A DNA stretch of 64,000 bases, from NCBI GenBank assembly GCA_029339195.1, contig JAPTJF010000227.1, forward strand, positions 1 through 64,000. Reading direction: 5' to 3'. Position numbers and translations under genes: made by a program. The notes beneath the pieces are model-generated. The model was not told where the DNA came from, did no database searches, and worked only from the letters and a program-made list of their open reading frames with translations. This DNA is from Micractinium sp. NFX-FRZ (Eukaryota; Chlorophyta; Trebouxiophyceae; Chlorellales; Chlorellaceae). Of this stretch, positions 54,997-64,000 are shown piece by piece. Every line of letters begins with the position of its first letter. The stretch's first letter is position 1.

Positions 54997-57837
54997 TCAC
55001 AGCACCTGTCGAGCACGCCAGGACCTGCTGCATCCAGGACCCTGCCCTGCCCAAGCTAGCATCGCTCTCCCCTGCAACCAACAGCCCGCTTGCCAAGTCC
55101 AATGCATGCAATGCACCTGGCGCCTGCGCTTCATGCGTGCCTCCGAGCCCTCCGCCTCTGCATCCGCCTTGCGCTTGCAGCCGCTGGTGCCCCGTGCGCC
55201 ACCCTCCACAGCAGCCTGAAAGGTAGGGAATGGACAGGGGGTAAGAAACAGGCAGGGCACGGGGAAGCAGGCACAGTGAGAATGGGGAGGAAATGACAGG
55301 AGGGGGGCAGGAACACTTGGCAGAACCCTCGCATTGCAGCGCGGGGCAACAAGCGACGCTGTCAGCCTGGCATGCATGCCCCCTCACCTGCACCTGCACC
55401 TGCTGGCCAACATTGGTGCCGTGGCCCTGCTGCTGGTGCTCCTGCTGCAGCGGCTGCAGGGGCGGGGGCGGGGGCTGCTGCCCCTGCCATGCCTCCAGCA
55501 GAACGGGCTGCTGCGGCAGCGGCGGCGGCTCCTGCAGCAGCTCCTGCTGCTTCCCCTCATCGCCACCGCCGTCACCCTTGAGCGGCTTGGGGCGCAGCCC
55601 CAGCAGCTCATCTATCATGTCTAGCATGAGGTGGACCCGGCCGCTGAGCTGGCGGTAGTTGTCAATCATGCCATCCACCCGCTCCTTGAGTGCCCTGAAC
55701 TGCCGGTGCACGCTCCAAAAGCCCTCCAGCAGCGCCCCCACGCCGCTCATCAGCGTCGTGCGCACACCCAGCATGTGGTCGGGGAGGCCGCTGGCACGAT
55801 CCCGCATCACCTCTGCCACCTCCCGCATCCTGTCCATCTTGTTGAACGCCATCTCTAGCTTCTGTGCGCCCGTCTTCACCTCTGCTGCACCTGCTACCAG
55901 CCTGCTGTACGCCAGCCGCCGGGCGCAGATGAGCGCCGGGCAGAGAATGGCAGACAGCTGGGCCGAGTGGTGGCTGAGCAGGCTGCATGACAGGTACTTC
56001 AAACCCCGCAGCAGCCGCATGGTGGAGTCGCACACGCGCCATCCCATGGCCTGCGTGCCGGGGACAATAGTGGTGGCTGTCAACAGCATGTGAAAGCATG
56101 CGGACCCTTACCTCGGTTGGCTTCAGACAGTCTGTGCATGGATGGCAGCCTGAGGGATCCAGCCCTCTCTGGCTACCCGCATCCCCACCCCACCCACCTG
56201 CTTGAAGCCCACAGTGGCGCGCAGGTTGATGAGCAGCCCAACCAGCATCGTCTGCCGCGCGCTGGCCTCCGTGCACAGCCCAAACCAGCGGCTGGCTTCA
56301 ATGCACCAGGGGTCCACCCCTACGCACAGGGCTGCGGTTGCGCTCATCATGGCGCAGCGGGTGGCGTCATCAACAGACCCCCCGCTGAGCTGGCTGCGAC
56401 GGGGAGGCAGGTCAGGGCAACGCATGGTGAATGCAGCGAAAAAAGGGGCGGGAGGTAGGGTCGGGGCTCAACGGCCATGGCAAGCGAGTGTGCCGTCGAC
56501 TGTACAGAAGTGGTGGACGTGCCCATGGACCGTGGAAGCCAGGCAGGCAGGCACACCAGACAGGTCCTAATGACCGCCACTAACCGTGGCCTGCACGCAG
56601 CTCACCCCCTCATGGTGGGCCAGCACGAGCGCATGCAGGCGGCAGCACCCACCTGGTCCACTCCGCCTCGTCTCGCCGCATGAAGGCCAACGCCTGCTCC
56701 TGCTCGCCCGCCCCCGTCACCCCCAAACCGTGCAGGTCGTGCAGGACGTGCGGATTGTGAGCAAGCTTGTGGAAGGTGCCAGAGGGGCAGCAAGCTTGCT
56801 TTCCAAACCAGCTGCGCACGACGGTCAGGTTGGCGGTGTCCATCTTGGCATCCGCGTCAGCAGCTGCGATGGTAGCTTCCCAGTCTCGCGGGTCGCCCTG
56901 CTTGGCAGCAGCACAGGGAGGAGGTAGCACACGGCGTGAGCCTCAGGGATGTAAGGATGCCCATGCTTGAGCGCCAAGTACACTGCTACTCCACCCCGTT
57001 AGCACCTGCACCGTGCGCATACATGGCTGACCTGCAGGCTGCCCCAACATCATGGCAGCAGCAGCTGCCCAGCACCCACCAACCAGCTCACCAACCACCA
57101 ACTCACCCCCAGCTCTGCACAGAAGCTGCGTGCACCCGCCGGCACGCTCTGGGACTCGTGCTGGACTGCAATGGCAGCAGCCACGATTGCTGCAGTCTCC
57201 ACATCTGCACCACAGCAGGGCAGGGAGAGGGCGGGCGTCATGGTGAGCGGGCGGGGCCGCAGGCCTGCATGACGTGCGGCATTGGCAGGCTCGCATGAGA
57301 CAGGGACAAGTCATGCCCCGCCTTCCCCCCCTCTCTCTTCACCTGTGAGGGCAGAGTACACACTGTGCATTTCCTTGGCAGCCGAGTGCAGCATGCGGGA
57401 GAGCACGGCTGCGGGCTCCTGCTGGGCCGGCAGCGTGCGGTACGCCGCCGCTACTTTTGAAAGCAGGCAGAGGCATGCAGTGGGATTGTCCCGCATCACG
57501 CCCTGCTGGCACACGATCCTCAGCTCTTGCTCACAGCAGCCCTGCTGTGCAAACCAGAGCAGCTGGGATGCCAGGGGGTCCTGAAGGCGGGGAGAGGCAG
57601 GCGGAGGCACGTGGGAGGGGCGGTTGGTGGGTGCTGCACGGAAGGCGGGCACTGCCGCTATCCCAGTGCCAAGCACAGCATGGACATGACACCACGCAAT
57701 TTGTAGTGATACAATAGTCCTCCGCTGCCGTCTGGCACGACCTGCAGACAGCAGTGCGCACCTGCCCCGCAGCGGCAGCGGCAGCGGCACCACCTGCGGC
57801 GCCAGCGCCGGCGGCGGTTGGCGGCCCGCCAAGCGCC
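54997..57837 (-). CDS. unrecognised helical protein with basic C-terminus, 5' end unresolved
   Basis: Seven exons joined in phase: 57837-57762, 57580-57343, 57204-57107, 56897-56653, 56393-56198, 56050-55388, 55215-54997, about 578 aa. After an Ala/Gly-rich stretch come helical segments (LWFAQQGCCEQELRIVCQQG, YSALTDVETAAIVAAAIAVQ) and a Cys-containing central part (RSWFGKQACCPSGTF, AALCVGVDPWCIEASRWFGL). A possible amphipathic or membrane segment follows (LSCSLLSHHSAQLSAILCPA), then a coiled coil (KLEMAFNKMDRMREVAEVMR to MIDELLGL). A Pro/Gln-rich linker leads to a basic end (CKRKADAEAEGSEARMKRRR) that looks like a bipartite nuclear signal. I recognise no family. The first exon is missing: a candidate start at 58202 (MQAAAAVAPAASIGPELG) does not match the phase of exon 57837. 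The stop at 54997 is provisional. Confidence 0.55.
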
Positions 57838-58427
57838 CTGCGGGGGAGGCAGTCGCAGATGCGGAGACCTCAGCATAACATGATGTGCCGCAGGACATCA
57901 GCGAATGGGAGGGGCAGGTGCGGGAGCCTTCAGCCTGGCCGCCACTGCGCGGAGGGCACTCACATCAGGCGGACTGGCTTGATACAGCGCTGTCTTACGG
58001 CTGCGATGGCACAATTGACGGCAGGCGACTCAGCCGGAAGAGAGAGGGCGGGCGCCAGAGCAGAGCTGTCGGGCCAAAGGGCGCAGTTCTGCTTCTAAGT
58101 GCACAGATTGTGCCTCCCCAGATAGGTGTTGATCAACCAAGCGTCGCACCTCCCAGCTCCGGGCCAATGCTGGCAGCTGGTGCCACCGCCGCTGCGGCCT
58201 GCATGCCACCACCGCTCGGCGGTGGCGGCACGCCGTCACCCAATCGTCCGCCTGTCTTGCGTCGCGCAGGACTTGCTGGTGGGATCTAGCCCTCTTTCCA
58301 GCTGACTGCAACAAACAGAGGTGTGCAGTAATGTAACACCCCGGTGCGGGATCAGGCAGGCCAGGGGGCTGCTGCTAGCACCCCGCTGGCTGCCGCAGTG
58401 CCCGCACACCTCCACAGGCGCTATCCC

Positions 58428-58600
58428 GGGTATCCTACACCGATCCTACAGCAATCCTACCAGCAATCCTGGCAGCTATCCTATGGCCCCTAGTGCAGTA
58501 GGATCATGACAGGATCATGACAGGATCAAGACAGGATCATGACAGGATTATCCTCTTTGGATATAGGATTGATCCTACAGTTGATCCTACAGGTTACAGT
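58428..58600. repeat. ATCCTAC/GTAGGAT array with 11-bp tandem units
   Basis: Left part: five or six spaced words ATCCTA(C). Right part: four tandem 11-base units aggatcatgac (one with a change to aggatcaagac) at about 58500-58545, then taggatt and two GATCCTAC words. The two orientations of the same word could pair in an imperfect hairpin. Confidence 0.85.
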
Positions 58601-60616
58601 ACTGGTGGCAACACATATTGTAGGAGGCAGGAGGGCAAGAACAGAGACTCAGGCACACTACATGGTGTATGTTTGGAGGGAGGGGAAGGGGAGGGCTTGC
58701 ACAACGGGCATGCACTTAGCATAGCGAGATGCCCAAGAGAAGGAGAGATGGAAAGTGCACGGTGGAGTGCGGCTGCCCAGCTGGAAAGCACAGCAGGCCG
58801 TTTTGCAAAGCGTCAGCTTTCATGTGCCGCATGCCGCATTGGTGTTGCCAATGCCAAGCTGGGGAACGCACCGAGAGGCTCGCAGAGCACTCGTAGACGA
58901 CGGAGTTTCCTAAGGCGTGGGGCACGGCTGTAGCGCGCCTGCAGCAAGAGAAGGCAGAAAGCATTGCCACATCAGCACCAAACAGGCACAGAAGCAAGGG
59001 AGGGAGCATAGAAACGGTGCATATGTGACGGCCGCCACATGTTGTGCACACCCAGCCACCTTGCTCTCTCAATCGCGGCAGGAGTGTCTTGCTCTCAATC
59101 ATGGCCGCAGCACCTTGCTTTTTGCAAGGGTCTGCACCCAACGGTTCACAACTTGCCTTCGTTGAGTGAGCTGACTCCGGCAAGGAGGCCTTAAAAGGAG
59201 GGCAGGCTGTTTTCCTGTCGATCAGAAAGGCACCTGCAGAGGAGCAATAAATTAAAAGCAACAAGTCGCAGAGTAAGCGCCCCAAAAGGTTAGAGACGGG
59301 GGAAGGGAGTGCAGCTGCAAAGTGGCGCTGTTGGATGAGGGCGCATCGGCAGTGGTTGGCGGCAGCGCTGGCGGCGGCGGTGCCGCGGCGGAAGCCGACC
59401 CAGACGCACCTGCAGCCCTGCTTACCAACAGCTACTTTTGATCAGCCGTGATGCACTGCTGCTGCTTACCTTCTGTGGCTGAGCGTGCCAGTGAGCGTGC
59501 TCGGAGAAAGTCGTCTGCCACTACTCCACGCTGCAGCCGCACGCCAAACAAGCATCGCGATCAGGGTCCGATGTTGTCTAGAGATAGCGGCAAGGAGCGG
59601 CGCTCGCCAGCGGCCGCGCCGCAACGGCGACAGCTGCGCCGCCCGCAGCCTCTGGGCCAGGCACCAAGTAGCATGGCTGCCTACGCTACGCCATCAAGGG
59701 ACTGTGCTCGCATGATCGCAAGGTGTTGATTTTGCGAAGCGTGCTGCGCAGCTCGAGCCTGCTGTGCATGCGAGCGGGATGCAAAAATGCGCTTGTCTCT
59801 CCGATTGACGCGGACCGTCGATGCTACCGCGTGTACTGGGAGAGCAGCCAAGGGGCCAGCACCTGAAGGATGTAACTTTGAAGCTCTGCCATCTGCGAAT
59901 GCTAGAATGGCACACTAGTCAGCAAGGAGAGCATGCGCAGGTCAGTAAGATAACCCTCGATGGTTGCAGCATCGAGACTTGCACAGTGCCGCTAGCAGCC
60001 GCCGCCACCACCTGTCCACCTGCCCGCCGCCTCCCGGCGGCCAGCGGGGCGGAGCCATCGCGCCCAGAGCCACCCGACACATCTGCTACCAGTGTAGGAG
60101 TGGATATTGTCGTTGTAACGGTCTCACATAGCCTTTGCCCCTCACTGTGCCAGAGCTGCACCGGTACACTGCCCCGCCTCCCATTCACGACTGCTCCCTA
60201 CCCGGGCCGCCATCCACCATTAACGCCATCCACGTGGCGTGGACCAATATTGGTCCAGCCTTTAGGTAGCCAGCACCCCTTTATAGGCACTCATATGGGC
60301 GCTTAAAAAGCATTCCCGACATGTCCGTCACAGCAATGTGTGGAGCCAGTGTGCTGTCACATGCACACCACAGACGAGATCTTTCCTGGTTTTAGTGTCT
60401 TGTCTGGTGCCCGTGTGACCCGAGTCCTTGCCACCAGTCGTCCCACAACCTGTCACATTAATATGGGTGGATGGGGGGGAGGGGGCGCTGTTGCCCTGTA
60501 CTCCTCCCATGCATGGAGGTGGCTGATGGCCGGCAGCACGTGTTACCCAGTGATGTGGGAAGGGAGCTGATGCAAAGAAGGAGGCTGAAGGGGGTGAGGA
60601 CGTGGGGCAGAGCCTG

Positions 60617-60862
60617 GTAGGATGGTTGGCAGGACAGGCGGCAGGATAGCAGAGCTCCGGTAGGAAGGTTGGCAGGACAGGCCCTAGGAAGGCAGGACAG
60701 GCCCTAGGAAGGCAGGACAGGCGGCAGGATGGTGAAGCCCCGGTAGGATGGTTAATCCCGGTAGGATGGTTGGCAGGACAGGCGGCAGGATGGCAGGATA
60801 TGCGGCAGGATGGCAGGACATTGGCAGGATGGCTGGGAGGGATCCTGCAGGTCCCAGGATGC
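60617..60862. repeat. minisatellite of GGTAGGAT / GGCAGGACA units
   Basis: About twenty words of the forms ggtaggat, ggcaggat and ggcaggaca are tandemly arranged. Longer repeats include ggcaggacaggcggcaggat three times and ggcaggacaggccctaggaa twice. It shares the AGGAT word with the array at 58428-58600. Confidence 0.9.
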
Positions 60863-61991
60863 GGACAGGATTGCCACAGGATGCGCCCTTCTTCCCAGTG
60901 CTCCCGGGCACAGATCTTTTGAGAGACTCCTGAGAGCCTCTGCTCCTCTTCACTTGTAACATAAATGTCGCAAAGGCTTACAGAGGCAGTCACATCTAGC
61001 CTCAGGTAGTGCAGCATCAAGGATCAGGCAGGGAGGGGCTGTGAGGGGAAGCACACACGGTTTGCCCTCACTTCTAACGTCGTAGCTAGTACCCCGGTGC
61101 CAATTGACACGGCAAGCAGGGGAAAAGGCAAGGGCTGGGGCACTAAGCTCGCATCCAAATTTCTAACTAAGCGGGCAGTATCTCGAGAGTGCTGCCCTGA
61201 ACAGACAGCTGGGCAGGGGCAGCGGCAATCGCGTATCAAGGACGCAGCAGGGCTTGGGTATGAGGGTTGGTATGCATGCAAAGTTGGGTGATGAGATGGG
61301 GGCGATAGGATGAGGCAGGCAATTGTGAAAGCACCGCCGGACTATAGCCGGCCAAAATCAGGTACATGAATGTGACTCACATGGCAGGGGTACAGCGCAC
61401 ACACTAGTACTTGATATGGGCAAGAAATGCGGGTGGATGAAAGATGGGGCAAAACCATGCTGCTGGGCATGGGCAAGGCAGGAACATGGGGGGTGGACAA
61501 AACAAGGAGGCGAACTGGTGCTTGCAGAAGGTGTACACTGGTGATAAGGGGATTGATTATGGAAGAAAGAGAGACGTCTGAAATCGTTGGGAAGGGTGGC
61601 GTTGTGGGAAGGGAGCGACAGGCGGAAAACGATGATGTGGTAGAATGCGAGAGCGGTGGGCGGTGGCAGGTGGGCGGCAGCTGGTCGTCGGCAAAGCTGG
61701 CTGGCCGCCACAGCTTCTGAGCACCCTGTGCCAGCGGCAGCGGCGTGTGGTTTGAGACAGCAGCTGTGCCACAGTCACAGGGGCCGTGCGAGCCGCTGAG
61801 GCACCGTCACCTGCGAGGGCGGCTGCCGGGGCGGGGGGCAGTGGGAGGTGGCACGCAAGACAGCGCAGCCTATGCGTGCTGGGCAGCGAAGCAGGTGCCT
61901 GTGCTGCCAGGTGCGTTGCGGCAGCGCCCAGGTTGGGTGAGCCAGCGCGTTTGGGCAGCAAGGAGCCGGTAGGTGAGGGCGAGCGGGTGCG

Positions 61992-64000
61992 CTAACTCTG
62001 CAGGAGGCAACAGGGGGATGGGCAGAGCGGGCAGGCGTGAGCTGGGTAGTGTCTGTGAGGAACGCTGCTGAACAGCAATTGATTGGATGCCAGCACAAGG
62101 CCAGCGGTGTGAGCTGCAGCCCGGACTTGACCACTGGTCATAGACATTGACAGCTTCGACATCGACAACGACAGCTGCCTGCTCAGCCGCCCCTACCCAG
62201 ATACCCCCCAACACCCACAAAGCAACATGCTACAAGTCAAGCTGTCCTCACCTATATGTTTGAATCACGCTGTGCATGTGTACTGCCGCCCACCACCCCA
62301 AGCCTCACCCACCCCCTTCACCATGCAGGCCCTTCCCGCTCCCTCCCCCACCTGCTCCGACGGGCAGAGGCCCAACCCATGCTCGGCCCACTGCTCGCGG
62401 GGGACAAGCATGCGCAGCACGTCTTCCTCGACCTCGATCATAATCTGCGCCTTGCGCAGTGCGTGCTCGTTATCCGCTATGAGCAGCGCCAGCTCTGCTC
62501 TGTGTATGGCCAGCTCAGCCGCCTGCTGCAGCAGCTGCGACTGCGGCTGCCGCTGAGCCACTAGGCTGCGCAGGCCATCGAAGCGGTCCACACTCTGCAC
62601 CTGCTGCCCCACTGCCTGGCCCGCCGCCTGCGCTGCAGCAGCCAGCCGCTCGCCAATGGCTGACAGTGATGCGTGTGTGCTGCCCAGCTGCTGACGCACC
62701 TCCTGTTGGCCTCCTGCCGCTCTGCCAGCCCTGCTGCCTGAGCCGCCTGCCCCACACTGAGGTTCAGGTCCTCGATGAGCACACCGCCCAGGCCTATGCT
62801 CTTGGACAGCGTCTCAATGCTGTCGCTGATGGTGCGGAAGTGCTCCGCCTTGGCAGACATGCCTGCCGGGGCAGAAGTGCAGAGGGAGGTGAGGGTGTGA
62901 GGGGGCTGTGGTTGGTGCAGGGGAAGGAGACCGGAAGCACAGGTACCAGGAGGACCCCAGGTGGGCCAGGTTTCCGCTTGGCTGCCCTCTCCCTCAAGAT
63001 TTCTGATGCACATAGGCGCACGCACAGCTTAATGTTCATCCTCCCGTCCAGCACAGGCACCCCACTTTGCATGCCCCCGCACCTGAATGCTCCCGTAGGT
63101 CTGTGACATCCAGGGATGCGGTGAGGGCGGGGAGTATCAAGCTGGGCAGCTGGGCAATGGTGATCTGGGCGGCAGAGGAGGCAGCGGTGGTCGCGGGGAT
63201 GAGCTTCCTGTAGCCGCCGGCGTCTTTGACCAGGCGCACCGCCTTGTTCAGCGTGTCAATGTCCAGCAGCTTGGGCAGCATGCCCAGCACCACGGCGGCT
63301 GCAGAGTGGGGAGCGGGGAGTGCAAGGAAACACTTGTGAGGGAGGAGGTCACGGCGAGGACAGGGTAAGGCAAGAGCACGTTTGGTATCCCCCTGGGGGG
63401 CGGGGGACAAGCCAAAAGTGACCTCCGGGAGCGGTTGTCCTGTCCCAGCGACTGCAACAGCTGACCTTCAGCCCCGCCCCTGCTGCATGCATACCATCGC
63501 AATCTGCCGACACACACCAACCACACACAGCGCCCCTGCCAGCCCAGGGGTTCAGGACCCGCCCTGTGCGGCTCACCCGAGCTGAGCTCTGCTAGCCCGG
63601 CATCTAGGGCAGGCTCCAGTGCCAAAGAGCTGGGCTCAAAGTCGGGCGACAGGCTCAGCGCCGCCGCCAGCTGCTGCTTGGCTGCTGCATCCAAATTGGC
63701 CCCCACAGGCAGCCCGGTGGCCCCCGCAGACAGCTTGCTGGCCAGCTCAGCGGCAAGCCTGGTCACCAGAGGGGCAGTGGTGGGCAGCACGGCGGAGATG
63801 GTGCTGGAACCTGGGGGAGGAAGGTGAAGAGGAGCGGGAGAGGGGCGAACAGTGCGGGGATCAGACCGGGTAATATGAAGTGCTTGATGGGTGCTTCAAC
63901 CGGCGGGGGGCGGCAGGTACAGCCGCAGCGTAGGGCGCGACGCACACCCCTAGCAGCTTGCAGCCACAACAGAGCGCAGCTGCGTCACCTGCCATGGCAC
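61992..64000 (-). CDS. unrecognised coiled-coil protein, 5' part outside window
   Basis: Exons seen: 63810-63577, 63298-63083, 62862-62350 and a tentative last exon 62192-61992 ending in TAG. More exons must lie upstream of 63810, probably beyond 64000. Segments in order: LVTRLAAELASKLSAGATGL; VVLGMLPKLLDIDTLNKAVR; SIGLGGVLIEDLNLSVGQAA; GSTHASLSAIGERLAAAAQA; QQAAELAIHRAELALLIADN. Strong heptad-like spacing of Leu/Ile/Ala and many Gln/Glu suggest long coiled coils. No catalytic motif or known family is recognised. The long exon changes frame at about 62702: either a 53-base intron (GTGGGG...AACAG, in phase) is present or one base is missing from the sequence. The last exon (RLSRQLSLSMSKLSMSMTSG) is chosen only by phase and a stop. 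Confidence 0.5.

Larger units (their letters stand above)
57838..61991. other. gene-poor interval with TAGGAT-type repeats
   Basis: The first 400 bases probably hold the 5' end and promoter of gene 11. From about 58300 to 61990 no exon is recognised. A 190-codon minus-strand frame at 58716-59285 lacks an ATG at its start, and a 161-codon plus-strand frame at 59821-60306 has an ATG but no family features. The interval carries two repeat arrays (58428-58600 and 60617-60862) and is A/T-richer than the left part of the window. It may be subterminal or otherwise repeat-associated DNA; that is inference. Confidence 0.5.

Noticed and set aside
54407..55219. Plus-strand frame of about 270 codons
   Set aside because: It overlaps the basic C-terminal exon of the minus-strand gene 11 in antisense and shows no family motif. 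It could not be linked to the NHL gene.
58716..59285. Minus-strand frame of 190 codons with a hydrophobic start
   Set aside because: It begins at TTG, not ATG, has no recognisable domain, and lies in an A/T-richer repeat-associated interval.
1..64000. tRNA, rRNA, CRISPR arrays, bacterial-type operons or intact transposons
   Set aside because: By eye I found no tRNA B-box followed by a plausible cloverleaf, no regularly spaced direct repeats with unique spacers, and no transposase or reverse transcriptase motifs. A tRNAscan or repeat-database run would settle this.

Overview
The window looks like nuclear DNA of a trebouxiophyte green alga (Chlorella/Micractinium type). It is GC-rich, its genes are split into many short exons by GT-AG introns of roughly 90 to 700 bases, and TGTAA polyadenylation signals, typical of green algae, follow several stop codons. 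Two proteins belong in a chloroplast: a thylakoid TERC homologue and an AAE15/16-type acyl activating enzyme. I see no bacterial operon, CRISPR array, tRNA, rRNA or intact transposon. Exon models were built by hand from GT-AG boundaries, reading phase and remembered family motifs. Eight of them close in frame from ATG to stop with no internal stop. No RNA evidence or database search was available.

Layout: (1) 1441-13462 minus, eIF4G, 26 exons, 1741 aa. (2) 13835-17793 plus, TERC thylakoid membrane protein, 9 exons, 413 aa. (3) 18383-21634 minus, M14 zinc carboxypeptidase A, 10 exons, 400 aa. (4) 22712-25026 plus, M48/OMA1-like zinc metallopeptidase, 7 exons, 428 aa. (5) 25864-29297 minus, M14 carboxypeptidase B, paralogue of 3, 9 exons, 400 aa. 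(6) 30797-33217 plus, unrecognised membrane protein with a coiled coil, 7 exons, 227 aa. (7) 33825-41241 plus, AMP-binding acyl-ACP/acyl-CoA synthetase, 21 exons, 732 aa. (8) 42276-44763 minus, SNU23/ZMAT2 spliceosomal zinc finger, 6 exons, 217 aa. (9) 45738-50171 plus, IWS1 elongation factor, 12 exons, 480 aa. (10) 50759-54311 plus, NHL-repeat protein with a signal anchor and an optional proline-rich exon. (11) 54997 to about 58200 minus, unrecognised helical protein, 5' end unresolved. (12) 61992 to beyond 64000 minus, unrecognised coiled-coil protein, 5' end outside the window.

Genes mostly alternate in orientation. Likely shared divergent promoters are eIF4G/TERC (372 bases between ATGs), carboxypeptidase A/M48, carboxypeptidase B/gene 6 and SNU23/IWS1. 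Convergent 3' ends are TERC/carboxypeptidase A, M48/carboxypeptidase B, AAE/SNU23 and NHL/gene 11. The genes do not form one pathway. Most are housekeeping: translation initiation, splicing, transcription elongation, thylakoid biogenesis and fatty acid activation. The accessory-looking parts are the metallopeptidase cluster (18.4-29.3 kb), the NHL protein, and the poorly conserved 54-64 kb end with its TAGGAT-type repeat arrays. I found no clear evidence of a wholly new multi-gene system. The best leads are the paralogous carboxypeptidases with 7-base first exons and mosaic identity, the alternative C-termini of the NHL protein, and the two unrecognised helical genes at the right end.
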